Part shown: piece after piece, positions 1 through 12,800 of the stretch
Numbering within the stretch: the first letter of the stretch is position 1
How the letters are laid out: every line of letters begins with the position of its first letter
NCBI GenBank assembly: GCA_943736015.1
Contig: OX031069.1
Location: 20,961,235 to 21,025,234, forward strand
Reading direction: 5' to 3'
DNA: 64,000 nt
Source: Tridacna crocea
Lineage: Eukaryota > Mollusca > Bivalvia > Cardiida > Cardiidae
Position numbers and translations under genes: made by a program
The notes under the pieces: model-generated
Told to the model about the DNA's origin: nothing
What the model saw: the letters and a program-made list of their open reading frames with translations, nothing else
Databases searched by the model: none

Positions 1-722
1 TCATTTATATCCGTAACAAGCATTGTACAAAATAGACATGTTGTTTTCTTTTTTTTTCATTGTTGTTGTGGTTGGCATTTCAATAGCAAGCTCGGCTATG
101 GGAATCACGTATGCATACAACTCTTTTAAAATTAAACAAATTCGTAGAAAAACTATTGAAGAATGTCGGGACCAATCTGGGTTCAAGCAGTTTAGTAGAA
201 TGTCAACGGCTCCACTATTTTCAAGTTTAGACCAAGCACTTATATTCAGAACAGTTCACTAAATGTTTGGAAAGCTTAAGATCTGACTCAAATAAAGGGA
301 ACCCTTAGTACACTGCTTAGCCAGATCTACAGCAAACGGATCTTTAGTGGGAAAAGCACATAAAAGTTTCGAGCAGATAACAGTGAGCAACGTCAAATGT
401 AGAAACTTTAAGTACAATTTTGAATGGAATTTAACCCAAGTTTAAATGTTACAAATTCTATTAAAATGTTTGCTACTGTTCTTTGTAATTACATACAATT
501 ATATATAAAACTAACACAGTACAGACGTATACTGACGAATTCAGAACGAAACACATCTATAGAAATCGTATGCAAAGATAGGAAGAAACTACCCCAATGA
601 AATGTACTGCAAGAGAGACTGACCAGTGTACATGTATGTCAATACTTATAAAATGATTTTATAATTTTTTTTGTTTCTGTTGTAATTCTGCCCTGTGTTG
701 ACGACTGAGATTTTCTTTATAG
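1..722. other. Intron or upstream intronic sequence of the C3-like gene
   Basis: No coding exon is supported here. The preceding C3 exon, which should carry the CGEQ thioester motif and end with two bases of a split Trp codon, is not visible, so it probably lies before base 1. A pyrimidine tract ending in AG at 723 closes the stretch. Confidence 0.6.
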
Positions 723-888
723 GTTGACAGCATTCGTAGCGAAAGTATTCTGTCAAGCTCATAAAGTTGTAGACAATGCAGTTGATCGCGAAAAGCATGT
801 TTTGGAAACAATAAAATGGCTTCAAGGAAAGACAAGGGCCGACGGCTCTTTCTACGACCCTTTACCAGTCATTCATCGTGAAATGATT
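723..888 (+). CDS. C3: C3-like exon a: thioester domain with catalytic His
   Basis: Reads TAFVAKVFCQ through DGSFYDPLPVIHREMI, the C3/C4 thioester-domain helical stretch. The first base completes a Trp codon (WLTAF in C3 proteins). The His in PVIH (874-876) corresponds to the residue that directs the exposed thioester toward hydroxyl groups in C3 and C4B. The acceptor is TTTATAG and the donor is ATT|GTAAGT, phase 0. Confidence 0.92.
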
Positions 889-3800
889 GTAAGTATTAGG
901 CACTAGTTGCCCTCAAATATCTCAGAATTTCAAATTATCAGTTACCATGCATGGCCATGTTTTACTTGATATGAATTGCTTTTTGAACTACTGTGGTGGA
1001 AAAAAGTAAGTGTTTTTTTTTTTCTTTCCAAGGTTTTGATAATTTTCATTTGGCTTTATATAACAGTATCTGTTAAATTCTATATTGATCGAAACTGATC
1101 GCGACTTCTTGTGTTTTCCATATGTCGTTTACAAGTATTACCTTTTATTTGCTAAATTGTTTGTTTTTAATATCTTTAAAACTGTCTTCGTTTAAACCAG
1201 TACCTCCTGAAACACACGCATCTGCTCCATTTAACATAGAGGCAATGGAGAAAGTGCACTTTAAGCTGTTTTTTTTTTCTACTATACCGATGAAACGAAT
1301 TTTTAGTTATCAAACCATTGTACATAAAATACCTGTATTTTGGATGACGCAAGAAAGTTTTCTTCAGAAGAAAAGAAATAAAGGTTGTGTTTTCATTCGG
1401 GTTAAATTCAATGATTCACTGTAAAGGAATACAAAAACAACATTTAAGGCCCAGTCACACAGCGAAAACGCATGAATTACGCACGAATTACGCACAGATT
1501 TTCGTTTCTGCGCAGAGCGTGCGTCGTATGCGTAATTCGTCGGTGGAACGAACGTTGACAGTCGGTGATTGTAAGTGAATGTGCGTCGAAGGCGGTTTGT
1601 GCGTGATTTTGAGTTTTGAACGGTTCAAAATTTTTCCGACGCGTTGGTGTGCGTAATTCATCATTCGGTGTGCGTAGTTTATGCGTCGAGTATGCGTGAC
1701 TATGCGCGGGACACGCTTCGGCCGTCAGTGCTTATGCATCGGAACTGGTTTGAAACCGCGCACGTCCACGTCCGTCCACTGACGCCCAACGTTCATATCA
1801 CGCATGAACTGCGCATGTATCACGTTCATTCCACTGACATCCACTGACAATCACTTACAAAACTGACGAATAACTGACATATCACTGACGGAAAACGCAT
1901 TACGACGCACATCCACTGACGTGTGACGCATTTCCAACGCATTGCCACACACATCCGACAGACGACTAACTGACAGAAAACTGATGAATCACTGATGTTC
2001 CACTGACGAATCACTGACAACTCGCGTATGATTTTTGGCATATAAAAGCAGCCATTTCGGGCACTTTTGCCATTCCAGACCTTGCTGCCAAGGGGTCCAT
2101 ATCACTATGAACCCTCAAAGAAGAGATGTTATGGTGTTCCTGCTGCAGCACCAGAATGCCCAGATGGTGCAACTTCATCAGATGTTGGCCAGGAGAAGAA
2201 GACGCAGGAGAAGACAACAGATCCGGGCTGTCTGGACCAGAAACTGGATCACTAGAAGACTACAGCAGGGCTTGTATGACCGTCTGATGGTGGAGCTCAG
2301 AAATGAAGAACCAAGATCCTTCCAGAACTTCATGAGAATGCCTCCAGACATGTTTGATGAGCTTGTGCAGAGACTGACCCCCAGGATCACCAAGAAGACT
2401 ACAAACTGGAGATCTCCCCTAGAGCCTGGTCTGAAGGTTGCTATTACCCTTCGTCACCTGGCATCTGGATCCAAGTACCATGACATGCAGTATGCCTGGA
2501 GGGTCCCCCACAACACCATCAGCATTGTGGTCAGAGAAGTGTGTGAGGCCATCATTGAAGAGTATCTAGATGAGCAGTTGTCACCTCCAACCACTGAGCA
2601 GGCTGGCTGCAGCTGGCAAATGATTGGTACGAGAGATGGAACTTCCCCCACGTCATTGGTGCTATTGATGGGAAACATGTGGCGTGCAAGGCTCCCCCTA
2701 ATTCTGGATCTGAGTTCTACAATTACAAAGGCTTCTTCAGTGTGATCCTGGTCGCCTTGGTGACGTCTGACTACAAATTCCTGTGGGTGGTCGTGTCTGG
2801 AAATGGCTCAGCTTCAGATGCTCAGATCTACAACAACAGTGAGCTGAAAGAAGGTCTGGAGAACGGCACCATCGTGGGGTGGCCACGTGCATCACCTCTG
2901 CCTAATGACACTCAAGATGTGCCTATTTCCTGGTGGGAGATGATGCCTTCAGCCTGAGGACCTACTTGATGAAGCCCTATGGAGCTAGGAACCTGGAGAG
3001 GGAGTACCGCATCTACAACTACAGGCTGTCCAGATCCAGAAGAGTGGTGGAGAACACGTTTGGCATCCTGGCGAACCGGTTCCAAGTCCTGCTGACCACC
3101 ATGAACCATCATCATGAAACTGTCAGAGTGATTGTGAAGGCCTGTGTACTACTACACAACATCATTAGAAGTCGCTACCCAGTACTCCAGAATCGACTGG
3201 TTGATGTCCAAGATGCCAATGGAAACATGCAGCCTGGTGCCTGGCGACAGGGACGGAACTTGGAGGATACCAGGTTTGTGCAGGCCCCAAACAGAGCTTC
3301 AAAGGAAGGGAAGAAGCAGAGAAACTTGCTACGCCACTGGTGCAACTCTCCAGCTGGTGCTGTGCCCTGGCAGGACCGCGTGGTGGATGTGAATTTGTGA
3401 ATTAATGCAGGACGAATGCGTGTTCTGTAGAATTAATAATCTTTAAATTTATATTTTGGAGTTTGTTGTTTCTTCAGGAAATAATGTATTAAATTACATT
3501 TATTTCCAAAACTTATAATAATTAAATAATCAGTCCCTTCTGGTCCCCTTCAAATAACCTACAAATTTCTTTTTGTTTGTTTGTTTGAATGGTGTTTTAT
3601 GCCGCTTTCAACAGTATTTCAGTCATATCACGGCGACAGTTCACATATTCATGTTTCGAGGGTTTCACCAGTACTAGGCTAGGCTCCCAAGGACACTCAA
3701 AGACACTCCTGTGAAAAAAACACAGTGGAGCCAGCGAGGCTCGAACCTGGGACCTCCAGGTTACGAGTCCTACACTTTACCACTGAGCCACACAGGACCC

Positions 3801-6800
3801 TACAAATTCCGTGTTACAAAGTATTATTTATGCAATGCAAAGACACATCATGTCACATTTATTTAAATCTTATATAAATTTAGTGATATTTTTCGGAATA
3901 TTAGTTTATGCTTATTTCTTATTATTTTTCTTTCTTTATTTCTTTCAATTCTTTCATTTTCTTATTTTCTTTATTTCACTTCTTTCATTTTCTTATTTTC
4001 TTTATTTCTTTCACTTCTTTCATTTTCTTATTTTCTTATTTCTTTATTTTTTCTTTATTTTTTTTTCTTAACTTCTATAATTACTTATTATTACTTTATT
4101 ATAATTTTCTTTTCATTTATTGCTAATTTCTTAAGTTTTAACTTTTAATTTTTAATGTCTTAATCTTATATTTGTTAATTATTTAATTTTTTTTTCAGGG
4201 GGATTTGGCTAACTTTCATTCGGTTTCTCCTTGCCCATTCAATTTTGAACCTTTCATACAAAAGCTAAGACAACAAATTTTTATAAAGAACAGTAACAAA
4301 ATTTATTTACATATATACAAAGAATTTCCTGCAGCAGGTCTAGTCTTGATCTTGCTGTCTTGGAGCAGGGGGGCGCGTTTAACGACTGGCCACTTGTCCT
4401 TCTGGATCCACTTCCCAGGAGCTGGCTGTCAACATTAAACGAGGACAGGTTTAAAGACCCATCAAGGACATCTTGGCTGCTGGAGAAAAGCTGGGTCAGA
4501 GATCCGGCAGACAACCGCTCCCCACTAAAAGTGCTTGGCATCTGGCTCTGGCTCTGGCCCTGGCTCTGCTGCTGGTACTGCTGGACGGGCTGCTGCTGCT
4601 GGTACTGCTGGACGGGCTGCTGCTGCTGGTACTGCTGGTACTGCTGGTAGATCTCATGCTTGTGGATCACAGGATGTGCAGACATCGCCTGTGGAGGTCG
4701 TGCAGGCTCGGGGGCAGCTTTTTGGGAGCCAATCAGGGTGCAGATCTTCATCCTCATCTTCTTGTACTCATCCACCGGAGACTGTCTGCCACATACTTTA
4801 TGAAGGCCTCCCGTTCTGAAGCAGCCGGCTTCTCTTCAATGAGCTGCGACAAGAGCTGCTGGTTTGCCTTCATGGTCTCCCGGAGCTCCTTCATCCACTC
4901 TTCTTCTTGATCCACTTCTTTCTTCCTCCTCTTCTTGGAAGTCATCCTGGAAGTCTGGCTGGAAGTCTGGGCTGCCTTGGCTGATTCTCTCTCAACGGTC
5001 TCCAGATCATCTTCTTCAAGTTGTGAGGCAGGCTGGTCACTGTCTGCCTCACTGTCATTCACCCTTGAAGCCTGGCTTGAAGTCAGGGCCAAGTTCTTCA
5101 TTGGTTCAGACTTGGTGGATGGCAGCTGGGTCTGGTAGAATTGCAGACTGTCCACTATGAACTTCTCCCGGTCAGTGTACTTCTTTGCTGCCTGGCCAGA
5201 CTTGTTCTTGGTGAGTCTGACATACCAATCTTTAATAGACTTCCACCAGCCCATGATGTGCTCCAATGGCAGCCCCATCTCATCAGCCTTAGCAGCCCAG
5301 ATCTGCTTCCTGGTCTTGTACAGACGATGCCCCCGCCTCCACACCTCGTCGTGCTCGGCCATCCACTCCATTAGGTCTTCTTCCACCTTAGCTTCAAGGG
5401 AAAAGTTACGTTTGGCTATGGCTTTTCCCTTTGATATGCCTTTTCCCTTGCCCACAGGGCGTGGATCTTCTTCAGACGTCTCATCAGCAGCAGTACCAGC
5501 AGCAGGGTCAGCAGGAGGGGCAGACTCATCTGAATCTGCAGCATGGACTTCCACTTGGATTGACAGATCAGGAGGTGGAGGGGTAGGCGGACCTACGGGA
5601 CCTCCTAACAGCAGCACCAGCAGCAGGTTTTTCAGCAGCAGCAGCCTCTGATTGATCTACATGGCATTCTTCTTCACCAGCCTTCTTCTTCTGCACCCTT
5701 GTCTTTGAGGGCAAGCGAGCTTTCTTAGGTGGCATCTTCTTCAAGTAGTCTTCAAGGTCTCAGGATCACAGCATCAACCGACGTGAAGTGTTCTGGATTG
5801 GCAAAAGGTACTGAGGAACTCCCGTCATGGACCGCTTTTTATATGCGCGAAATGGAAGCGATAGTGATGCTGAGGGTGCGTGTTCCGTGCGTGATCCGTC
5901 AGTGATTCATGCGTGGGGCATGCGTCGACATGCGCGGAACGAAAGTGCTTGTACGTGGAACGTACGCGAAGCGTTCATGTTTGGACGTGCTCCATTAGTG
6001 ATTCGTGCGTCGGCGTGCGTCGAATGTTCGTGGAATACTGCACCGTATTTGCTAGTATGCGTTGACGTGCGCGATATGTCAGTGATTTGTCAGTGATTGT
6101 AAGTGATACGAGCGCGGTTCATGCGTGATTCATCCGTGATTCGTCAGTAATTTCTACCCCCGACACCCCGAAAAATTGGTCAATTTCTCGACACACAAGC
6201 ACGCACAAACCCAATCTGTGCGTGATTTGTGAGTGATTCGTGCGTGATCGGCTGTGTGACTGGGACTTTAAATGGCACAGAATCTATACGACATATTTTT
6301 CTGCTTTTTCCAATTTTACAGAAGAAATATCTATGGTGTTAACTTATTGATAGTGTTTGTTGAATAAATATGTTTTAAGCTTCCTCTTAAAAGTGCTTTT
6401 ACTTTGTACATATTTAAGTTCTTTTGGTAAAGAGTTCCTTGGACCAGCACAGGAGATAGATTAATCAGCAAGATGTGTTCTCGTTCACGGTATGACACAT
6501 GAATTATTGGCAGAGGATCTTAGTCTGTAATGACCTTCATTTTGATGACATAGTAAATGAATGTATAAGAGGACAGTTTCATTCATTACTCTGTACATTT
6601 GAACAAGAGTTTTGTATTCAATTCGCGCACGAACTGGTAAGCAGTGAAGGGGATTTTAACATTTCACGAACTGATTGTATATAAGGCATATTTATCACTA
6701 CCATTGTTGTATCATTCTGAACCATTTGCAGCTTTTCAACCAATTTATTCTCCTTCAGGTCGGAATAAAGATACGACGTTATCTTTTGTCTCTTATTGTC

Positions 6801-9800
6801 CATTATTAAAAGCAGCGAAAAAAAATGTTTTCCAGCCTGTCTATCCATTTGCCTCTAGACACACAGATAAATATTTCTATCTTGCGAGCGACCCCCTCTT
6901 TTATTATGTCTTTTCTTATCATTAAGAAAAAATCTGTCTTAACTTAAAACTTGTGTGCAATTCACGACAGTCTGTCTCCCCCGTCAAAACAAATGACGAA
7001 GACATTTAGTTACGCTTTGATGTAGTTCTTCTTAACCCTTTACCCCATAAGGCATTTCTATAGCATCTCTTACTGACCCTAAATGACAGCAAGGATGAAG
7101 CTGTTTCTTATGTGTAAATGACACCTTTTGATAGCAAAGAAAACATTGTGACAAAAGGTGAAATTGCTCGTCACGAGCAATTTCACCTTTTGCCACAATG
7201 TTTTCCAAAGGCTCCTATAAGCAATGCGTAGAAATGAGTATCTATGGAGTAAAGGGTTAAAATGTTGATATGTGTGGTATTGCGATAATCCAAACGTAGT
7301 TATTTGTACTAGTTTAAAAAAAGTCGTATCAAACTTCATTTCAGGGCCAGATAAAAGAACAAGATCCTTCACTCACTGCCTTTGTATTAATTTCCCTCTT
7401 AGAGTGTGATCTAAACACAGAGGTAAGTGATAATTTTGAGGGTTTTTTTTAATTACATACCCACAGCGAAGTTGAGGGGAGGGGGGCAGGGTTTAAACTG
7501 GAATCACCATGTCCGTCCGTAGACACAAATTTGTCCGGCGAAAATCTTTGGAAGTTTTTTTTTTTTCAGGTACCGAATTCAAATAAACACACAGTAATAT
7601 ACATAAAGACGTACAAGTGCAATTTTCATGAACTTGGCGCGATTTGTTGTGGAATCCCCCCTTGTACTTTTTATAACTCTTGTACTTAATCGTTCTGCAT
7701 TCTGTAACAAAGACCTCTTCTGTGACAAGGATCTGGTGAGAGGATGATCACGTTTAGTGATAGATGTAGTTCTTTTTAATGTATCATCATTTTTACTCAA
7801 ACACAAGATTTTTACATTCTATCGATGTAGTGTGCGTACATTTACAGATATGAATTGTTTGAAATGTGCGCTGTTCGTGCGTTCTATAGACCTGTTGCAA
7901 CATACACAATACCACCCTTGTTGTCGGTGTTGATTGGGCTATTATGGATTATTTCTGCTAATCTCTAAACAAGATTGCTTCTCACTTTAACGACATATAT
8001 GACAATACTTTGGTGGTGGATATTCAATCAAAAGTGCACGTATGTATTTTTACACATAATAGTTATACTATTGATACACAGAAACAAGCAGAACTTGCTT
8101 CGGTTGGTATTCGTGAAGAGAAAAAAAAAGTAAAGTGGATCTTTGAACTGTCATCGTGAAATAAGTATAATGCTGCTGACTCGGCGTTATACATCAAATA
8201 AAGAAACAAAGGCAGGAAATTTAATGCTATTGAAGTATAACTGGTTCCTCTATGAAAATTATTGTTGGAAAAAGAAAAAATCGCTCCTATTGAGCAATTT
8301 TTCCTTTCTCACTATGTCTGCCGAGCTTCCTGCCGCAATTTAGGAACTACTTTTTTTTTTCAGTAAGCACTTATAGATAGTTTTTGTTTTTGTTTTTTTT
8401 TAACGAAAAATTAAAAATAATAATGTTAACAAGGTATATAATAAATAGAATAATCAACTGGTTATTTTTTATATGAAAAGTATCTCACTCGGATGCGTTG
8501 TAAGGCGTTAAAAAACTCGTGCTGCTCACTCGTTTTTTCAACGCCTAACAACGCATCCTCGTGAGACATTTTTCATATCAAAAATAACCAGTTGATTATC
8601 CTCTATTTACAGGACTTGGAAAGAACAAAGAGGAAAGCGGTTCAGTATCTTGAAAGTCAGGACGATGCTCTGTACAAAAACAACCCGTATTTGTTGGCTA
8701 TCACCACGTATGCACTTGCTATGGCAAAAAGTCCTGAAAGGTACCACTTCAAAGATATGCTGATAGAGAAACAAAAAAAGAATGAAGCCAAGAGTAAGAT
8801 AGCATTGATAATTAGTAGCATGGTGTTCAAAGCCGTTGTCAACATTGTTTCTGTTGTATCGCGGCACTTAGTGCAGCTATAAACGCTTTCTTGGAGTTTC
8901 TTTTACCAGTTTTCTTTCCAAGCCACTGGCTTCTTTCTCACAAAACCACAGTTGAACTAATGGTAAGCGGTGGAAGAGATGTGAATCTTTTGGCCGTGTC
9001 TACCATCAGTCCTTAGAAAGTAATTGCTAGAGCCGAGGATCAAACCGGCGACCTCCTGTTATCAAGCCCGTATGTTACTGACTGAGCTCGGCCAGTAAGT
9101 TTGCAATTGATATTAATTTCATTTCTTTAACCATTTGCTATGCATATGTTCTACATGTTTTTCACTTTACCGGTAATATTGGCATGAATATAATGTAAAT
9201 GTATATAAAGGCCGAATATTGGCCTGTAAGCAAAATTATTCAATTTTGAAATTGTATTTACCATTTCTGATTATAGTTGTTTGCATCTCTCAAGAAAGTA
9301 CTGTCAAATGCATTTGTAGGACACTCGTTTAACTTATACCAGAGGCCTTTGAGTGCCTGAATGTCTCTACTGGGAGTAATTTTGCTTGTTTTATAGCTTA
9401 CATCATTATGTAAGCATGGTGAATTGATGTAATACAGAAATAATTGAAGTTAAATTTCTCAAAATCATTTGTTTGGAATCCAGCCAAGTTTTGTAGGTTT
9501 TTTAGTATTCATTTTATACAGTGGTTCTTGCAATTTTCAAAACATTATAACAAATAATGTGGACTGTGTAGCTCGCAAGGGTAAGTCATCATATGGCCTC
9601 TTTTCCTAACCTGATAGCCGTATTTTCTTCATTTTAGAAGGGCTCAATCCAATGATGATACAAATGATCTGTGCGAGCTTTAAAGAAAATGGATCAAAAT
9701 TGTGGACCATTTCACGTAACAAAGACTTGTAAATATTCAAATTTAAATGTAAAAGCGTATAAATAGTAGAATTCATGAACAGGTATCCCACCAGACTTTT

Positions 9801-12800
9801 TCGACAAGCCGTTCACTAACCTCTTCTCCAACAACACTGACCACAAAGACAAAGCTAGTGTTTATGTTTGGTCGCAGTACTTATTGGTTCTCTTATGATT
9901 TACGCTTTACCTCGAAGTTTTGAGATAACCGAGAACAAGTGAAAAGACGCCGATGAGAGAAATTTGCTGACGTAAAAGTCAATCGGCAGTCGGTCGGTGT
10001 TTGTCTGTTTAAACATTACAGTGTCCTGTTTGGTTGGTGGGGGGGGGGTTATGAACATTCAATGATTGTGCACCTTCGAGTGTTATTCATGCCAATATTA
10101 CCAATAATTGTAGTCAACTAGTAGTAATTCGAACACTTACGAAACCCTCCCTACAACAAATCACTGAAGGGACACCTTTCAAAATGACAACTCCTGAACT
10201 TATCCTTCTGGAGTGGTTGGGTATATTTTCCAACTGATAATTATCATGGGAGTGATTGACTGGATCTTATTTCGACGAGGGAACAACTAAGATGCGAACA
10301 TTGTAGTATCCACGCCCCTCCAAACAGCTCGAACAGTTGGCATAAACCCACCGGCAAAGTGGCAGGCAATGTAAAAGAGATTGTTCAATTGGGCGAAGTT
10401 GAGTTGTCCATAGTGTATGAATAACAATCGTCGCTATGTACAGCACATCTCTACATTTACTCCTTAAAATGCTTTTAGGATCAAATCACTTTTACAAATT
10501 TCTCAGTTATTCTTTTTCAACATTTATGATAAGAAATATAAACAAAGTTTATGCTAACGGAATGCAAACGTTTTTTTTTAAACTTGAAAAACAACACAAA
10601 TTAGCCTGCATTTATCGGTATACACATAGAGTGATTGTGATGAAGAAAGGTAACCACCTTTCATCTCGCGCTACTTCACATATTGGAAGTAAATGCTACG
10701 ACCCGCGACATTTGTACCATATTTTCTTGGTGCAGTGTTTTTCAGAATGATACACATATTACATTTTCAGAAATACAAAGTGTATCTTGTTTTTAAAGCT
10801 ATTGGAATGGAAGATGTACTGTAATGAAAATGTCATAAATAAGCTTTCATGACATACCCATGTAACGAAACAGTTAACATTTAAGTACGATAGCACCTTT
10901 CAAAATTTATATCGATTTAGTTCATATAAAGAAAATGACCCCATTTTAGACGTCGCAGCGCACTCAGTCTGTTAATGAAATCCATTTCCGTTGGCCAGCA
11001 TGTCTAGGGCGCAAGCACTTTCATCTCTGGTACTATGGATGATGGTTTATCTGCTGGGTTATCTGCTGACTGGCTTGACGTCATACACATTGTATGAGAC
11101 GCTTTGAATGTGAGAAACGTACCGGTATATATCTAAAACGGAAATGGTAATACGGTGTTACGAGTCAGGCGTAACTAGAAAGAAGAAGCCAGCAACAAAC
11201 GATAACAATTAATAGAATTTATTAACAAAAATATCAAATAAACAGTTACAATAGTACAAAACAATACCTTAGACGTTAAATTCAGAAGACAAACTATTCC
11301 AGTCTTAATTCCAATCTGATCCTGATCCAAACTGAATGTAATCTAAGCACACAAAGTAATCCTCACTTTAGTCTAGTCTGATCCAAATCCAAACTGAATA
11401 TAATCCAAGCACTAATTATAGGACACAAACACAAGATAATCCCCACTGTAGTCTGGCAATCATGTATTAACTAGTGAACACTCAGATGTAAAAAGCTTTT
11501 CCTTTTATAATAACAGGGAAACTTCCAGAAAATTCATGTTAAAATCAGTTGCATAATTCTTAGTAATCAGATTGTATAAAGGCCTGGAAACTTCCAGCAC
11601 AATATTCCACAAGAGAGAATCCAGTTCTAAAAATAGCAACAGGGGAAAACCATTCAAAAATAGATACACACATGAACAAAGCTAGGAATAACTGGGTATG
11701 TACATAACACTTCCCCCCTTGAAAAGAAAAAGAAAGGTTTATGAAATAAAATCTTTCTTTTTTGCAATATTATTTACATAAATATTATATAATACTTTAA
11801 CTTAAGTATTACAGAGGAAATGACAAACTCAAATATATATTATTTCAGACTAATGAAAATAATCAAGGTAATGAAAGTACAATTTAAAAATTCAGTTTGA
11901 ACATGATTTAGGGAAAATGACTATTTGAATTTCAAACTCTTGAAAGAGCATCTGGTATAATGTTATCTTTCCCTTTTATGTGTCTTATGTCAAGATTAAA
12001 CTCTTGAAGATATAAACTCCACCTCAGTAATCTTTGATTCTTATTCTTAAGTTTGTGCAGAAAACTTAAAGGGTTATGATCACTGAATACAACAATTGGT
12101 GAAGTTGAAGAGGTTAAATAAACTTCGAACTGCTGGATTGCCAGAATTAAGGCAAGACACTCTTTTTCTATGGTAGAGTAATTTTTCTGATGTTTGTTAA
12201 ACTTTTTAGAAAAGTAACAAACTGGGTGATCAATACCATTATTATCTTCTTGTAAAAGAACAGCACCAATACCAACATCACTTGCATCAACAGCTAATTT
12301 GAAACATTTGTCAAAATCAGGTGCCAAGAGAACTGGTGCGCTCATTAGTATGGCTTTCAGACGATCAAATGCATCTTGACATTTGTCATTCCATTTGAAC
12401 TTTGTACTTTTCTTAAGTAAATTTGTTAAAGGTTCAGCAATACCCGAGAAATTTTTACAGAATTTCCTATAGTAGCCAGCCATACCAAGAAATCGCATCA
12501 GCTGTCTTTTACATTTAGGCACAGGAAACTCAGAGATAGCATTGACTTTAGCTTCTAAAGGTTTAACTTGACCCTGTCCCACAAGATGTCTTAGAAATGT
12601 TACAGTAGCATGACAAAATTCAGTTTTTGCAAGATTCACAGTCAGTTTCGCTTTACTGAGTCTGTCGAAGAACTTCCTGATTCTTTGAAGGTGGTCACTC
12701 CAACTGTCTGAGTAGATGATGACATCATCAATATATGCATCACAGCCATCTAATCCGCATATAACGTTGTTTATAAGTCGCTGAAACGTTGCAGGAGAAT

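Larger units (their letters stand above)
1447..6267. mobile_element. PIF/Harbinger DNA transposon, complete, decayed genes
   Basis: A 4821-bp element flanked by a TTA duplication (1444-1446 and 6268-6270), the target preference of PIF/Harbinger. Terminal inverted repeats begin AGGCCCAGTCACACAGC at the left and AGTCCCAGTCACACAGCC (complement) at the right. Inside are a DDE transposase on + and a MADF/Myb-like protein on -, arranged convergently, which is the two-gene content of autonomous Harbingers. Each gene has its own TATA-like box just inside a terminal repeat array. Both genes carry frameshifts, so this copy is probably not autonomous. A SINE is nested between the genes. Confidence 0.92.

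Noticed and set aside
23..262. Possible C3 exon or secreted peptide (open frame with hydrophobic start; a pyrimidine tract ends in AG at about 104)
   Set aside because: The following residues (IRRKTIEECRDQSGFK) only vaguely resemble the thioester domain. No donor gives the required two-base phase to exon a, and no CGEQ motif is present.
2590..2940. Introns in the Harbinger transposase
   Set aside because: Protein similarity is continuous across the frame changes and one missing base explains each; no matching GT-AG pair is needed.
3725..3798. Functional tRNA gene on the - strand
   Set aside because: It has A- and B-box-like words but is continuous with a SINE body, a (CAAA)n tail and a target duplication, so it is a SINE head.
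3811..4126. Phe/Leu-rich putative membrane proteins
   Set aside because: Translation of a T-rich tandem repeat in two overlapping frames.
4535..5651. Long + strand open frames opposite the Myb-like gene
   Set aside because: Low-complexity Ser/Leu/Ala/Trp-Cys runs that are the antisense of CAG-type repeats and Glu/Asp-rich coding. The - strand has the recognisable domain.
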